Assembly: GCF_000735355.1 (NCBI RefSeq)
Contig: NZ_JMPI01000020.1
Span: 62,001 to 126,000 of the forward strand
DNA from: Buttiauxella agrestis ATCC 33320
GTDB taxonomy: Bacteria; Pseudomonadota; Gammaproteobacteria; Enterobacterales; Enterobacteriaceae
Direction: 5' to 3'
Length of the DNA: 64,000 bases
The translations under genes and the position numbers were made by a program. The notes beneath the pieces were generated by a model, which ran no database searches, had not been told where the DNA came from, and saw only the letters and a list, made by a program, of their open reading frames with translations. This document shows positions 1-12,173 of the stretch, piece after piece (within the stretch, counting starts at the first letter, position 1; every line of letters starts with the position of its first letter).

Positions 1-294
1 GATGGTGCCAATTTTGTCACGACGTCCAGTAATGATTTTGTGTGGATATGCCTGATGACCGACATCCCAGATCAGCTGGTCGAACGGTGTGTTATACACA
101 TAGTGAAGCGCCACGGTCAGTTCTACCGTGCCAAGACCAGAGGCAAAGTGCCCGCTGGAGCGGCTTACGCTATCGAGCAGGTAACGACGCAGCTCGTCAC
201 AAAGTTTCGGCAAGCTCTCTTTTGGCAACAGGCGTAGCTCAGGGGCTGACTCCACCAGTGCGAGGGTCGGGTATTTGGCAATATCAAAACTCAT
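1..294 (-). CDS. dxs: 1-deoxy-D-xylulose-5-phosphate synthase, N-terminal part (cut by window edge)
   Basis: This is the first 98 codons of DXS, which condenses pyruvate and glyceraldehyde 3-phosphate with thiamine diphosphate to start the MEP isoprenoid pathway. The reading frame begins [14 protein letters not shown] and contains the conserved HYVYNTPFD and [17 protein letters not shown] segments of the thiamine-diphosphate domain. The gene continues off the left edge. It lies 71 bp downstream of ispA on the same strand, so xseB, ispA and dxs form the usual enterobacterial operon. Family identity is clear; only the C-terminal part is unseen. Confidence 0.96.
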   Translation of the reverse strand, partial: MSFDIAKYPTLALVESAPELRLLPKESLPKLCDELRRYLLDSVSRSSGHFASGLGTVELTVALHYVYNTPFDQLIWDVGHQAYPHKIITGRRDKIGTI

Positions 295-365
295 TAGAAA
301 CTCATCGTGGTTTTTACCCTTCATCCTTCAAGCCTGCGCCTGAATGCCAAAGGGTAAGTTAATAA

Positions 366-1265
366 TTATTTATCACGTTGGATGATATAGCTCGCTAACG
401 CTTCCAGTGCGGTAGTGTCTAACGACTGGCGAGCCAAGCCTTCCAGCGCCCTCAGAGAATCCTGGTAAAGATCCCACGCTTTAGTTTTGGCATTTTCTAG
501 CCCCAGCAATGCCGGATAAGTGCTTTTACCCAGTTGCTGGTCGGCGCCCTGGCGCTTACCCAATGTTGCGGTATCACCGATAACGTCGAGAATATCGTCC
601 TGAACCTGGAATGCCAGGCCGATGCTTTCTGCATAACGGTCCAGCAATGGCAGTGCGTTACGGCCAGCTTCACCGGCACTCAACGCGCCCAGGCGAACAG
701 CGGCACGAATTAACGCTCCGGTTTTATGACGATGAATACGCTCGAGGCTTTGCAAATCGACATGCTTGCCTTCGGCTTCAAGATCCAACGCCTGGCCGCC
801 ACACATTCCCGCCACACCGCTAGCCACTGCCAACTCTTTCACCATCGCTAATCGATCAGCAATAGCAACACCAGGCATAGGGGCATCACTGAGTATAGAA
901 AACGCCAGCGTTTGCAGAGCGTCTCCGGCTAATATCGCGCTGGCTTCACCAAATTTAATGTGACAGGTGGGCTGCCCACGACGCAGATCGTCATCATCCA
1001 TGGCGGGTAAATCGTCATGAATCAAAGAATATGCATGGATGCACTCAACTGCCGCAGCAGGCGCATCCAGTGTTTCTTGCGCTATGCCGAACATTTCTCC
1101 GGTCGCATAGACCAGAAAAGGGCGGAGTCTCTTCCCACCAAATAATGCGCCATAATGCATTGCCTCAACCAGAGGAGTGTTCTGAAACGGTAGCGGTGCC
1201 AGAAAACGCAGCAGCGCATCGTTGGCCCGTTCTGCGTGGGCCTGCAACTGATGGTTAAAATCCAT
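366..1265 (-). CDS. ispA: farnesyl diphosphate synthase
   Basis: IspA condenses isopentenyl diphosphate with dimethylallyl and geranyl diphosphate to make farnesyl diphosphate, the precursor of undecaprenyl phosphate and quinone side chains. The 299-residue protein has the usual family length. Both aspartate-rich motifs that bind Mg-diphosphate are present: DDLPAMD at residues 84-90 and DDILD at 223-227. The start ATG follows the stop codon of xseB with no gap, so the two genes are probably translationally coupled. The dxs gene follows 71 bp downstream. Confidence 0.97.
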   Translation of the reverse strand: MDFNHQLQAHAERANDALLRFLAPLPFQNTPLVEAMHYGALFGGKRLRPFLVYATGEMFGIAQETLDAPAAAVECIHAYSLIHDDLPAMDDDDLRRGQPTCHIKFGEASAILAGDALQTLAFSILSDAPMPGVAIADRLAMVKELAVASGVAGMCGGQALDLEAEGKHVDLQSLERIHRHKTGALIRAAVRLGALSAGEAGRNALPLLDRYAESIGLAFQVQDDILDVIGDTATLGKRQGADQQLGKSTYPALLGLENAKTKAWDLYQDSLRALEGLARQSLDTTALEALASYIIQRDK

Positions 1266-1508
1266 TTACTCGTTATCCGGGGTAAAAGGCTTGAGTGGGG
1301 CGTCTTCGCTATCGTTTAGCAGGATTTGTACGCGTTGTTCTGCCTGTTGCAGTTTCACCTGACCCTGGCGCGCAAGTTGCACACCACGTTCAAATTCATT
1401 TAACGCCTCTTCGAGCGCTAAATCTCCGCTCTCCAGACGAGTAACAATCTGCTCAAGCTCCACAAGCGCAGTTTCAAAACTGGCCGGGACTTCGGTTTTT
1501 TTCGGCAT
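1266..1508 (-). CDS. xseB: exodeoxyribonuclease VII small subunit
   Basis: This 80-residue acidic helical protein is the small subunit of exonuclease VII, which degrades single-stranded DNA together with XseA (encoded elsewhere). The sequence carries the family core [18 protein letters not shown], followed by the [10 protein letters not shown] helix, and ends in an acidic tail. It is the first gene of the xseB-ispA-dxs operon. Its TAA stop abuts the ispA start. The 204-bp divergent gap to thiI (1509-1712) must hold the promoters for both directions. Confidence 0.96.
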   Translation of the reverse strand: MPKKTEVPASFETALVELEQIVTRLESGDLALEEALNEFERGVQLARQGQVKLQQAEQRVQILLNDSEDAPLKPFTPDNE

Positions 1509-1712
1509 AGTGAATGTCTGACTCTAATAATTTTTGCGACTCTGCAATGGTAGCGGAAACTGACAAGCAAGTAACCATGAGCATGTTGGTTAGCAGAGGT
1601 TAGTGATATACTTGCGCGCCTCGGATGCAGCGGCAACTCGCCGTTGCAGTTCTTTAAGTCTTCCAGCCCGCATGATTAGTCATGCCTGGCTCATCAACGA
1701 ATCTAAGCCGCC

Positions 1713-3161
1713 ATGAAGTTTATCATTAAATTGTTCCCGGAAATCACCATCAAGAGTCAATCTGTGCGCATACGCTTTATTAAGATGCTCACCGGGAACA
1801 TTCGCAACGTTTTAAAGCACTACGATGAAGACCTGGCGGTTGTTCGCCATTGGGACAACATTGAAGTTCGCGCTAAAGATGAAAATCAGCGCATCGCCAT
1901 TCGTGAAGCGCTGACCCGCATTCCTGGTATCCACCACATTCTTGAAGTTGAAGATGTGCCGTTTACCGATTTGCATAATATCTTCGAACAGGCGCTGGAG
2001 CTTTATCGTGAGCAACTGGAAGGAAAAACCTTCTGCGTGCGAGTGAAACGTCGTGGTAAGCATGAGTTTAGTTCGATTGAAGTTGAACGTTACGTCGGCG
2101 GTGGCCTGAATCAGCACATTGAATCGGCGCGTGTAAAACTGACTAAGCCTGATGTGACCGTTAATCTGGAAATTGAAAACGACCGTCTGCTGCTGGTGAA
2201 AGGGCGTTATGAAGGTATCGGTGGTTTCCCGATTGGCACGCAAGAAGATGTGTTATCGCTGATTTCTGGTGGTTTCGACTCCGGTGTTTCCAGCTACATG
2301 CTGATGCGTCGCGGTTGCCGCGTGCATTACTGCTTTTTTAACCTCGGTGGTGCGGCGCATGAAATCGGCGTTAAACAAGTCGCGCATTATCTGTGGAACC
2401 GTTTCGGCAGCTCCCACCGCGTGCGTTTCGTGGCGATCAACTTTGAACCTGTTGTTGGCGAAATCCTCGAGAAAGTCGAAGACGGCCAGATGGGCGTGGT
2501 GCTTAAACGTATGTTCGTGCGTGCGGCTTCCCGTGTTGCAGAGCGCTACGGCGTGCAGGCACTGGTTACTGGCGAAGCGCTAGGCCAGGTTTCCAGCCAG
2601 ACGCTGACCAACCTGCGTTTAATCGACAACGTTTCCGATACGCTGATTCTGCGCCCGCTTATTTCTCACGATAAAGAGCACATCATCGATCTGGCGCGTG
2701 AAATCGGTACCGCTGATTTCGCTCGTACCATGCCGGAATATTGCGGTGTTATCTCGAAAAGCCCGACCGTAAAAGCAGTGAAGGCGAAGATTGAAGCAGA
2801 AGAAGCCAACTTCGATTTCTCGATTCTCGATCGTGTCGTTGAAGAAGCTACCAACATCGACATCCGTGAAATTGCCAATCAGAGCAAAGAAGTGGTAACG
2901 GAAGTTGAAACCGTTGGCGAATTTGGCCCGAATGACGTGTTGCTGGATATTCGTTCTATCGACGAACAAGACGATAAGCCATTTAAGCCAGAAGGTGTGG
3001 AAGTGGCGTCGCTGCCATTCTACAAACTCAGCACTGCTTTTGGCGATTTGGATCAGAGCAAAACTTATTTGCTGTGGTGCGACCGTGGCGTGATGAGCCG
3101 TTTGCAGGCGCTGTATCTGCGTGAGCAAGGTTTTGAGAACGTGAAGGTTTATCGCGCTTAA
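1713..3161 (+). CDS. thiI: tRNA 4-thiouridine synthase / thiamine sulfur transferase ThiI
   Basis: ThiI makes 4-thiouridine at tRNA position 8 and passes sulfur to ThiS for thiazole synthesis. The 482-residue protein has an N-terminal ferredoxin-like and THUMP region, then an ATP-pyrophosphatase domain with the P-loop [12 protein letters not shown]-terminal rhodanese domain carries LLWCDRG, with the persulfide cysteine at residue 456. The resolving cysteine is present in [10 protein letters not shown]. All catalytic elements of the long enterobacterial form are therefore intact. It is divergent from xseB and followed by a repeat element rather than an obvious separate terminator. Confidence 0.97.
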   Translation: MKFIIKLFPEITIKSQSVRIRFIKMLTGNIRNVLKHYDEDLAVVRHWDNIEVRAKDENQRIAIREALTRIPGIHHILEVEDVPFTDLHNIFEQALELYREQLEGKTFCVRVKRRGKHEFSSIEVERYVGGGLNQHIESARVKLTKPDVTVNLEIENDRLLLVKGRYEGIGGFPIGTQEDVLSLISGGFDSGVSSYMLMRRGCRVHYCFFNLGGAAHEIGVKQVAHYLWNRFGSSHRVRFVAINFEPVVGEILEKVEDGQMGVVLKRMFVRAASRVAERYGVQALVTGEALGQVSSQTLTNLRLIDNVSDTLILRPLISHDKEHIIDLAREIGTADFARTMPEYCGVISKSPTVKAVKAKIEAEEANFDFSILDRVVEEATNIDIREIANQSKEVVTEVETVGEFGPNDVLLDIRSIDEQDDKPFKPEGVEVASLPFYKLSTAFGDLDQSKTYLLWCDRGVMSRLQALYLREQGFENVKVYRA

Positions 3162-3166
3162 TTCCA

Positions 3167-3246
3167 CGCCCTCATCCCAGCCTTCTCCCCCAGGAGAAGA
3201 ACGGTTTTTCCCCTCTCCCTCAGGGAGAGGGCCAGGGTGAGGGTGG
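3167..3246. repeat. C/G-rich extragenic inverted repeat, copy A
   Basis: This intergenic element fills the gap between the convergent ends of thiI and yajL. It opens with CGCCCTCATCCCAGCC and closes with AGGGTGAGGGTGG, which pair as an outer stem. Inside are CCCTCTCCCT and AGGGAGAGGG, which pair as an inner hairpin. The same layout recurs at 5339-5425. It looks like a REP-like dispersed element and may also stop convergent transcription; that role is inferred. Confidence 0.75.
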
Positions 3247-3247
3247 T

Positions 3248-3841
3248 TTAGTAATCCCTGTAACTGTAAATTCCCGCCGCCATCACCAATTGCTGTGAAA
3301 CCTCATGAGCTTTTTCACGGCTCACCAGCAAATCAATAATCTTCAGCGCGAAATCTATTGCCGTACCCGGCCCCTGGCTGGTCAGCAGATTGACGCGTGG
3401 GTCCCAGACGATACGTTTATCCTGCCATTGTGCTTCCGGAATCGTCTCTTTCAGACCCGGATAACCTGTCATATTCGCTATTGGGAATAATTCATGCGGA
3501 ACTAAAACCGTCCCAGCTGCGGCACAAATCGCGGCCACGATACGCCCGGAAAGATGGAACTGGCGCACGGTTTCAACCAGCAGTGGACTGTCGCGGAAAC
3601 ATTCCGCACCTTTTAAGCCGCCCGGCAACACGATGATATCGAACTCACCGTCCGCCACTTCAACCAGCGGGGCATCTGCCAGCAGTTTTACCCCTCGTGA
3701 ACAGACAATCGTGAGATTTCCGTCACTGGCAACGCTGGCGGTCGTCACGCTGATTCCGGCTCGCACCAGAAGATCGATGGTGGTAACGGCTTCCGTTTCT
3801 TCAGTTCCAGGAGCCAGGCAAACCAGTGCTCGTGCGCTCAT
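3248..3841 (-). CDS. yajL: DJ-1/PfpI family protein deglycase YajL
   Basis: YajL belongs to the DJ-1 family and has been linked to repair of glycated or oxidised proteins and to chaperone function. The 197-residue protein carries the nucleophile-elbow motif [10 protein letters not shown], with the reactive cysteine, and the upstream acid residue in the GGLKGAE region. I chose the ATG at 3841 because AAGGAG lies 7 bases upstream; the ATG at 3847 would leave almost no spacing. The gene overlaps the 3' end of panE by about 41 bp in another frame, indicating a tight panE-yajL transcription unit. Confidence 0.94.
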   Translation of the reverse strand: MSARALVCLAPGTEETEAVTTIDLLVRAGISVTTASVASDGNLTIVCSRGVKLLADAPLVEVADGEFDIIVLPGGLKGAECFRDSPLLVETVRQFHLSGRIVAAICAAAGTVLVPHELFPIANMTGYPGLKETIPEAQWQDKRIVWDPRVNLLTSQGPGTAIDFALKIIDLLVSREKAHEVSQQLVMAAGIYSYRDY

Positions 3842-4715
3842 ACTCATTCTCCTTACGCTTAATCAGCTCATACAAGCGGCTGTTCACCGGCACTGAAAGG
3901 CCATGGGCGCGCGCGCGTTGCAGTAAATAACCGGTAATGTAATCAATCTCGGTGTGACGTTGCACCCGAACATCCTGAAGCATCGAAGAGATGTTCGCAG
4001 CGGTGCTTTCGATAACTTCTTCGACATAAAAAAGCAGCGCTTCGGCTGATGTATGGTGGCCTTCACGTTCCATCACCATCGCGACTTCATTGCAAATTTG
4101 GCTCACTTCGCCAGGGTAGTGACGCAATTCCCCATTAGGGCAATTGTAGAGCGCGGTGAGCGGGTTAACCACGCAGTTCACCGCCAGCTTCTTCCAGTTA
4201 GCCGCCATAATATTGTTGTGCCAGGCTATTTCCGGTAAAGCGTGGTGCAGCATATCGGCCAGAAAACTAAAATCGTTGCCTGCTGCATTGCCGGGACCAA
4301 TATGCGTGATGCCGTTAGCAACGTGAATAATCATATTGCCATCATGACGTGCTGCGTGCGTAGTGACTCCAGTCAATAACGGTTGAGATAGTGTGGCGAG
4401 TTCCTCAAGCGTACCCATTCCATTGTGCAAAAGCAGAATTGGGCAGGCGATGGGAAGCCGCGCTGCGAGTGTTTTCACCGCAGTGGAAACCTGCCAGGCT
4501 TTAAGTGTGACCAGCAATAATTCGCTGCTGGCGAGAAAATCAGGATCGTTGGCCGTCAGCGTTTGGTTAAACACGCTACCGTCGGTTTCGAGTACATTGA
4601 CATGGCAAAAAGGCTGCGGCACACGCAACCATCCCTGAACCTCATGTCCTTGCTTATAAAGTGATGCCAGCCAAAGTTGGCCAAGTGCACCGCAACCCAG
4701 TACGGTGATTTTCAT
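3801..4715 (-). CDS. panE: 2-dehydropantoate 2-reductase
   Basis: PanE reduces ketopantoate to pantoate with NADPH in coenzyme A biosynthesis. The 304-residue protein starts with the Rossmann nucleotide-binding segment [15 protein letters not shown]. It contains the catalytic-lysine region [26 protein letters not shown] and the C-terminal helix bundle motif SSMLQDV...TEIDYITGY. The length matches the family. Its last 41 bp overlap the yajL start, so the two are almost certainly co-transcribed, although their functions are unrelated. Confidence 0.96.
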   Translation of the reverse strand: MKITVLGCGALGQLWLASLYKQGHEVQGWLRVPQPFCHVNVLETDGSVFNQTLTANDPDFLASSELLLVTLKAWQVSTAVKTLAARLPIACPILLLHNGMGTLEELATLSQPLLTGVTTHAARHDGNMIIHVANGITHIGPGNAAGNDFSFLADMLHHALPEIAWHNNIMAANWKKLAVNCVVNPLTALYNCPNGELRHYPGEVSQICNEVAMVMEREGHHTSAEALLFYVEEVIESTAANISSMLQDVRVQRHTEIDYITGYLLQRARAHGLSVPVNSRLYELIKRKENEYERTSTGLPGSWN

Positions 4716-4842
4716 TTTGCCTCCTGCCAGCAGATGTTTGTCTTAATCTATATTATACAGAGCTCTCTACTGCTTTAACGGGTTGTTTTGCGTGGCCCAG
4801 CAGGTATTATGCAACGCAACAAAAAGAGAGGGAGAAGAAAGC

Positions 4843-5334
4843 ATGCCATCTTTTGACATTGTGTCTGAAATTGATATCCAGGAAGTGCGTAACGCGATTG
4901 AAAACGCGGAGCGTGAGGTTGCTACTCGTTTTGACTTCCGCAATGTACCGGCGACATTTGAACTGAATGAGAAAAATCAGTCCATTAAAGTAGCCAGTGA
5001 GTCTGACTTCCAGGTCAACCAGCTGTTGGATATTCTTCGTGCCAAGCTGCTTAAGCGCGGTATCGAAGGGGCTTCAATTGATGTGCCGGAAGAGTTCGTG
5101 CACAGCGGTAAAACCTGGAGCGTTGAAGCGAAGCTCAAACAGGGCATTGAAGCTGCGATTGCCAAGAAAATTGTGAAGCTGATTAAAGACAGCAAAACCA
5201 AGGTTCAGGTGCAGATTCAAGGCGAGGAGCTGCGTGTAACGGGCAAATCTCGCGACGATTTACAGGCCGCAATGGCGCTGGTTCGTGGCGGTGATTTGGG
5301 GCAGCCGTTCCAGTTTAAAAACTTCCGCGACTGA
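4843..5334 (+). CDS. yajQ: nucleotide-binding protein YajQ
   Basis: YajQ is a small cytosolic protein with two ferredoxin-like folds; relatives bind nucleotides, and in some bacteria cyclic di-GMP. The 163-residue frame begins [22 protein letters not shown] and ends [10 protein letters not shown], as in other enterobacteria. An open frame extends 60 bp further upstream, but the ATG at 4843 has a purine-rich ribosome site just before it and matches the family start. It is transcribed alone, divergent from panE, and followed by the second copy of the extragenic repeat. Confidence 0.95.
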   Translation: MPSFDIVSEIDIQEVRNAIENAEREVATRFDFRNVPATFELNEKNQSIKVASESDFQVNQLLDILRAKLLKRGIEGASIDVPEEFVHSGKTWSVEAKLKQGIEAAIAKKIVKLIKDSKTKVQVQIQGEELRVTGKSRDDLQAAMALVRGGDLGQPFQFKNFRD

Positions 5335-5338
5335 TTTA

Positions 5339-5425
5339 CGCCCTCACCCCGGCCCTTTCCCCCAGGAGAGGGGGAAAACCGATCAAAGGCCCTCTCCCTG
5401 TGGGAGAGGGGTAGGGTGAGGGGTG
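5339..5425. repeat. C/G-rich extragenic inverted repeat, copy B
   Basis: This is the second copy of the element at 3167-3246, again between convergent genes (yajQ and yajR). It opens CGCCCTCACCCCGGCC and closes AGGGTGAGGGGTG, with CCCTCTCCCT and GGGAGAGGG between. A further complementary pair, CTTTCCCCC and GGGGGAAA, lies in the left half. The two copies share arms but differ in the middle, as expected of a mobile or repeatedly copied palindromic unit. Confidence 0.75.
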
Positions 5426-5428
5426 TTT

Positions 5429-6790
5429 TTACCCTTTTACCAACTGCTCAATCTCAAACCTGTTTGTCAGTTTGCTGTCTATCTTCACGTAAGCACTGCG
5501 TTCCTGCGCAATAATATTCACATCACTAACGCCTGGTTGTGCCAGCAAACGCTGCTTCAGCGTTTCGTCATTGGCCACATCTTCTGGTAATTCAATACGC
5601 AAGCTTGCGACATACGGTGGCTCAGTCATCGTGCTGCTTACCAGCAACCAAATCATTGCCAGCAATGCGCCCGCGAGGAAAACGGTTTGCGAATCAAATA
5701 ATCCGTCAATCCAGCCGCCAAATGAACCGCCAATCGCCACACCCAGGAACTGGCTGGTGGAGTAAATTCCCATCGCTGTGCCTTTATAACCGGCTGGCGA
5801 TTCTTTGCTGATAAGTGACGGTAAGATGGCTTCCATCAGGTTAAAGGCGAGGAAGAACAACTGCACGCCTAACACCAGTTCCCAGAAATGCGGGCCGGAA
5901 CCCCACAGCACAATCTCAGCAATCAGCAGTAGCGCAACGCAGCCAACAAAAACGCGTTTCATGCGGCGTTTTACTTCCGCATAAATGATAAAGGGAACGA
6001 CCGATGCGAAAGCAATGAGCATCGTGCACAAATAGATTTTCCAGTGCTCGGAGGCCGGGAAACCGGCTTGTTCGAGTTGACCGGGTAGGGCGACAAACGT
6101 CGACATCAACATGATGTGCAGGCACATGATGCCGAAGTTCAGCTTGAGTAATTTCGGTTCTGCCAGCACTTTGCTAAAGCAGCCTTTCACCATGCCGGAC
6201 TCACGGTTTAGCACGTGGCTTTTAGAATTCGGCACCACCCAAAGGGTGATTAAAATGCCGCAGGTCGCCAGAATCGCAATCATCCAGAACAGCGCATTTA
6301 AGCCCAGGTTATGAGTGATTATTGGGCCGAGCACCATGGCAATGGCGAAAGTGACGCCAAAGCTGACGCCGATAAACGCCATGGCTTTGGTGCGATTCTG
6401 TTCGCGGGTTAAGTCTGAAAGTAGGGCCATAACCGCAGCGGCAATCGCGCCGGAGCCTTGCAATGCGCGGCCGAGGATCACGCCCCAGATGGAATCAGAA
6501 AGTGCGGCAATAACGCTGCCCAGCACGAAAATTAAGAGTCCGCCGATAATCAGCGGCTTGCGCCCAATTCGGTCGGAAAGTAGACCAAAAGGAATCTGGA
6601 AGATAGCCTGTGCGAGGCCATAAATACCGATGGCGATACCAATCAGCGCTTCGCTCGCGCCCTGGAGTGCCATGCCATAAGTGGTAAGAACCGGGAGCAC
6701 CATAAACATGCCGAGCATGCGTAGTGAAAATACCGTGCCTAAACCCCACGTCGCACGTAACTCGACGGGCGTCATTTTATAATCGTTCAT
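5429..6790 (-). CDS. yajR: major facilitator superfamily transporter YajR
   Basis: YajR is a 12-helix inner-membrane proton-driven exporter of uncertain substrate with an unusual cytosolic C-terminal domain. The 453-residue sequence contains the MFS motif GLLSDRIGRKPLI between helices 2 and 3 and the GPIITHNLG segment. Its tail has a ferredoxin-like domain (about residues 385-453, LRIELPEDV...ERSAYVKIDSK). I chose the ATG at 6790, with AGAGG five bases upstream, over the in-frame GTG at 6796. Substrate is unknown even in E. coli. Confidence 0.94.
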   Translation of the reverse strand: MNDYKMTPVELRATWGLGTVFSLRMLGMFMVLPVLTTYGMALQGASEALIGIAIGIYGLAQAIFQIPFGLLSDRIGRKPLIIGGLLIFVLGSVIAALSDSIWGVILGRALQGSGAIAAAVMALLSDLTREQNRTKAMAFIGVSFGVTFAIAMVLGPIITHNLGLNALFWMIAILATCGILITLWVVPNSKSHVLNRESGMVKGCFSKVLAEPKLLKLNFGIMCLHIMLMSTFVALPGQLEQAGFPASEHWKIYLCTMLIAFASVVPFIIYAEVKRRMKRVFVGCVALLLIAEIVLWGSGPHFWELVLGVQLFFLAFNLMEAILPSLISKESPAGYKGTAMGIYSTSQFLGVAIGGSFGGWIDGLFDSQTVFLAGALLAMIWLLVSSTMTEPPYVASLRIELPEDVANDETLKQRLLAQPGVSDVNIIAQERSAYVKIDSKLTNRFEIEQLVKG

Positions 6791-6868
6791 TACCACCTCT
6801 GATAAAAAGCCGGCCTTAGTGTAGTGCGTGGGAAAAGGAGGGTAAATGGATAGATTGTTAACACAAAT

Positions 6869-6896
6869 AAAAAAGGGCGCAAATGCGCCCTTTTAA
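6869..6896 (-). terminator. rho-independent terminator of the cyo operon
   Basis: A perfect stem AAAAGGGCGC / GCGCCCTTTT with an AAAT loop lies just after the cyoE stop codon. Read on the minus strand it is followed by a T-run. Confidence 0.85.
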
Positions 6897-6908
6897 GAGG
6901 TTCACGAC

Positions 6909-7796
6909 TTACCAGACGTAAGTCATCAGATTTTGTGAATCTGGCACCATAAAGTCGACTGACATCATTACGCTGAGTGAAGTGATGGCAACGATTGAAA
7001 AGACGAACAGTTTGCGCGCCCAGACTTTATCGTCTTCGACTTTATACCCACGCAATGCCATGCCTAACCACCAGACGCTTACTGCGGCGGCTACAACCAG
7101 ATATTTCCATCCGGCATAACCGCCCAGTGACAGCATCAACGTTGCGACGGCAAAGGCGATGATATAAACCGTAATGTGGTTTTTTGCGACCGAAATCCCT
7201 TTAACCACCGGCAACACTGGAATGTTAGCGGCCTGGTAATCTTTAAAGCGGAAGATGGCAATCGCATAGGAATGCGGCATCTGCCACAGGCTAAAGATAG
7301 CCAGCAGGATCAAAGCACCGGCATCAAATTCATTGGTGACAGCGCAGTAACCAATAACCGGCGGTGCGGCACCGGACAGGCTACCGATCAGCGTGCCGTA
7401 GACGGAGTGGCGCTTCATGTACAGGCTATAAACGCCGACATAAACCACAAAGCCCATCACGCCTAACCACATGGCCAGCGGGTTAGCACCAAACCACAGC
7501 AGCATGAAGCCAGCAATACCCAACAAGGTGGCGTATACCAGCGAGGTTTTCGGCGCAATCAGGCCTTTGACCAGAACCCTGTTCTTGGTTCTCTCCATTT
7601 TGCGGTCGATGTCGCGGTCAATAAAGTTGTTATAAACACAACCCGATGCCACGACCAACGACACCCCAACCAGGGTGGAGATAAACAGGGTGTAATCAAT
7701 ACTGCCCTTTGAGGCCAGTAAAAATCCGCCAATGACAGAAATTAAATTGCCGAAAATAATTCCTGGTTTAGTGACTTGTAGGTACCGCTTCATCAT
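6909..7796 (-). CDS. cyoE: heme O synthase (protoheme IX farnesyltransferase)
   Basis: CyoE is the UbiA-family membrane prenyltransferase that adds a farnesyl group to heme B, giving the heme O used by cytochrome bo3. The 295-residue protein has the substrate and metal motif [15 protein letters not shown] and the second conserved loop [22 protein letters not shown] chose the double ATG at 7796, matching other enterobacterial CyoE proteins, rather than a longer upstream frame. It is the last gene of cyoABCDE, 11 bp after cyoD, and uses farnesyl diphosphate of the kind made by IspA. Confidence 0.97.
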   Translation of the reverse strand: MMKRYLQVTKPGIIFGNLISVIGGFLLASKGSIDYTLFISTLVGVSLVVASGCVYNNFIDRDIDRKMERTKNRVLVKGLIAPKTSLVYATLLGIAGFMLLWFGANPLAMWLGVMGFVVYVGVYSLYMKRHSVYGTLIGSLSGAAPPVIGYCAVTNEFDAGALILLAIFSLWQMPHSYAIAIFRFKDYQAANIPVLPVVKGISVAKNHITVYIIAFAVATLMLSLGGYAGWKYLVVAAAVSVWWLGMALRGYKVEDDKVWARKLFVFSIVAITSLSVMMSVDFMVPDSQNLMTYVW

Positions 7797-7807
7797 ATAG
7801 GCTGCTC

Positions 7808-8136
7808 TTAGTGAACCATCATGTTCTGGTTGAGGTTCCACATAATCCAGATAGAGCCGACCACCAGAATGGCAATTATTAGCGCAGTAAAGGCAAAGGC
7901 TACCAGGTTCCAACGTTCCTCAGAAGAGGTGTTCATGTGCAGGAAGCACACCAGGTGAACCAAAATCTGTACTACCGCACTACCCAGCACCACGCCAAGA
8001 ATCACGGCGTGGGAGGCAGTACCTGTCATGACCATCCAGAACGGAATTGCCGTCAGGATGATCGACAGGATAAAACCTGTCATGTAGGTTTTAACGCTAC
8101 CGTGGTGGGCGCCAGCGTGTTCATTTGAATGGCTCA

Positions 8137-8137
<1 letters not shown>
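7808..8137 (-). CDS. cyoD: cytochrome bo3 ubiquinol oxidase subunit IV
   Basis: CyoD is the small three-helix accessory subunit of cytochrome bo3 that helps assemble the copper-heme centre. The 109-residue frame starts [22 protein letters not shown] and has three clear hydrophobic segments, ending [10 protein letters not shown]. Its ATG shares one base with the cyoC stop codon (TAATG), so translation is coupled. A longer open frame upstream lies inside cyoC and is rejected as the start. Confidence 0.97.
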
Positions 8138-11699
<3,562 letters not shown>

Positions 11700-12173
11700 T
11701 TAACGACCTCAATTCCGGGGAGCTCTAATTGTCGTTTAAAGTGTGGAGGCATTTTACGGGAAGGTTACATTACTGTAAACATGAATGGCATAGTGTCAGT
11801 GTGGTGTTACTGGGTTCTGCCAACAATGTCACATAGAATGCAACAAACTGTAAAATCTCGAGATAGGCCGCGGCCCGGCAAGGTTATAACGAAAACCTAT
11901 GTTGCCATAAATAGTACAGGTTAATTGGTATAACCAATCATTTTGTTAAACATAAATTTAACAAGTTAGCATCAATTGACAAACGAATTGATCTACAAAT
12001 TTAATTAACCAAAAGCTGAATCGGTTAAAGGCAGGGTGAAAATAATTTCTCTGCTAATTATGTAAAAAAAGAGTCTTGCTTTCGGGAAATAATTCACTCA
12101 ACTTATTGTCTGCGTATTAATTGAACAATATAGTCACGCGTCGAAACTTATTATTAATATTTATCTGGCGGTT
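11700..12173 (-). promoter_or_regulatory. cyo operon control region with ArcA-like and palindromic sites
   Basis: This 474-bp AT-rich stretch holds no convincing gene. It lies between the ampG 3' end and cyoA, and must hold the cyo promoter. On the minus strand GGTTAATTAA (12000-12009) fits the ArcA consensus closely. TTGTTAAA and TTTAACAA form an inverted pair at 11943-11964, and ATCAATT/AATTGAT another at 11971-11992. The cyo operon is repressed by ArcA under low oxygen in E. coli, so these are probable ArcA sites. The exact transcription start is not determined. Confidence 0.6.

Noticed and set aside
40-362. Two open frames on the plus strand opposite dxs
   Set aside because: They are antisense to the clear dxs N-terminus and show no own signals.
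1509-1712. Thiamine pyrophosphate riboswitch before thiI
   Set aside because: The conserved CTGAGA and related aptamer elements were not seen; thiI is usually not under this control in enterobacteria.
2619-3167. A 182-codon open frame antisense to the end of thiI
   Set aside because: It follows from the codon pattern of thiI; no start signal or domain was seen.
3167-5425. Extragenic repeats as a CRISPR array or IS remnant
   Set aside because: There are two copies 2 kb apart, without regular spacers, cas genes or a transposase fragment.
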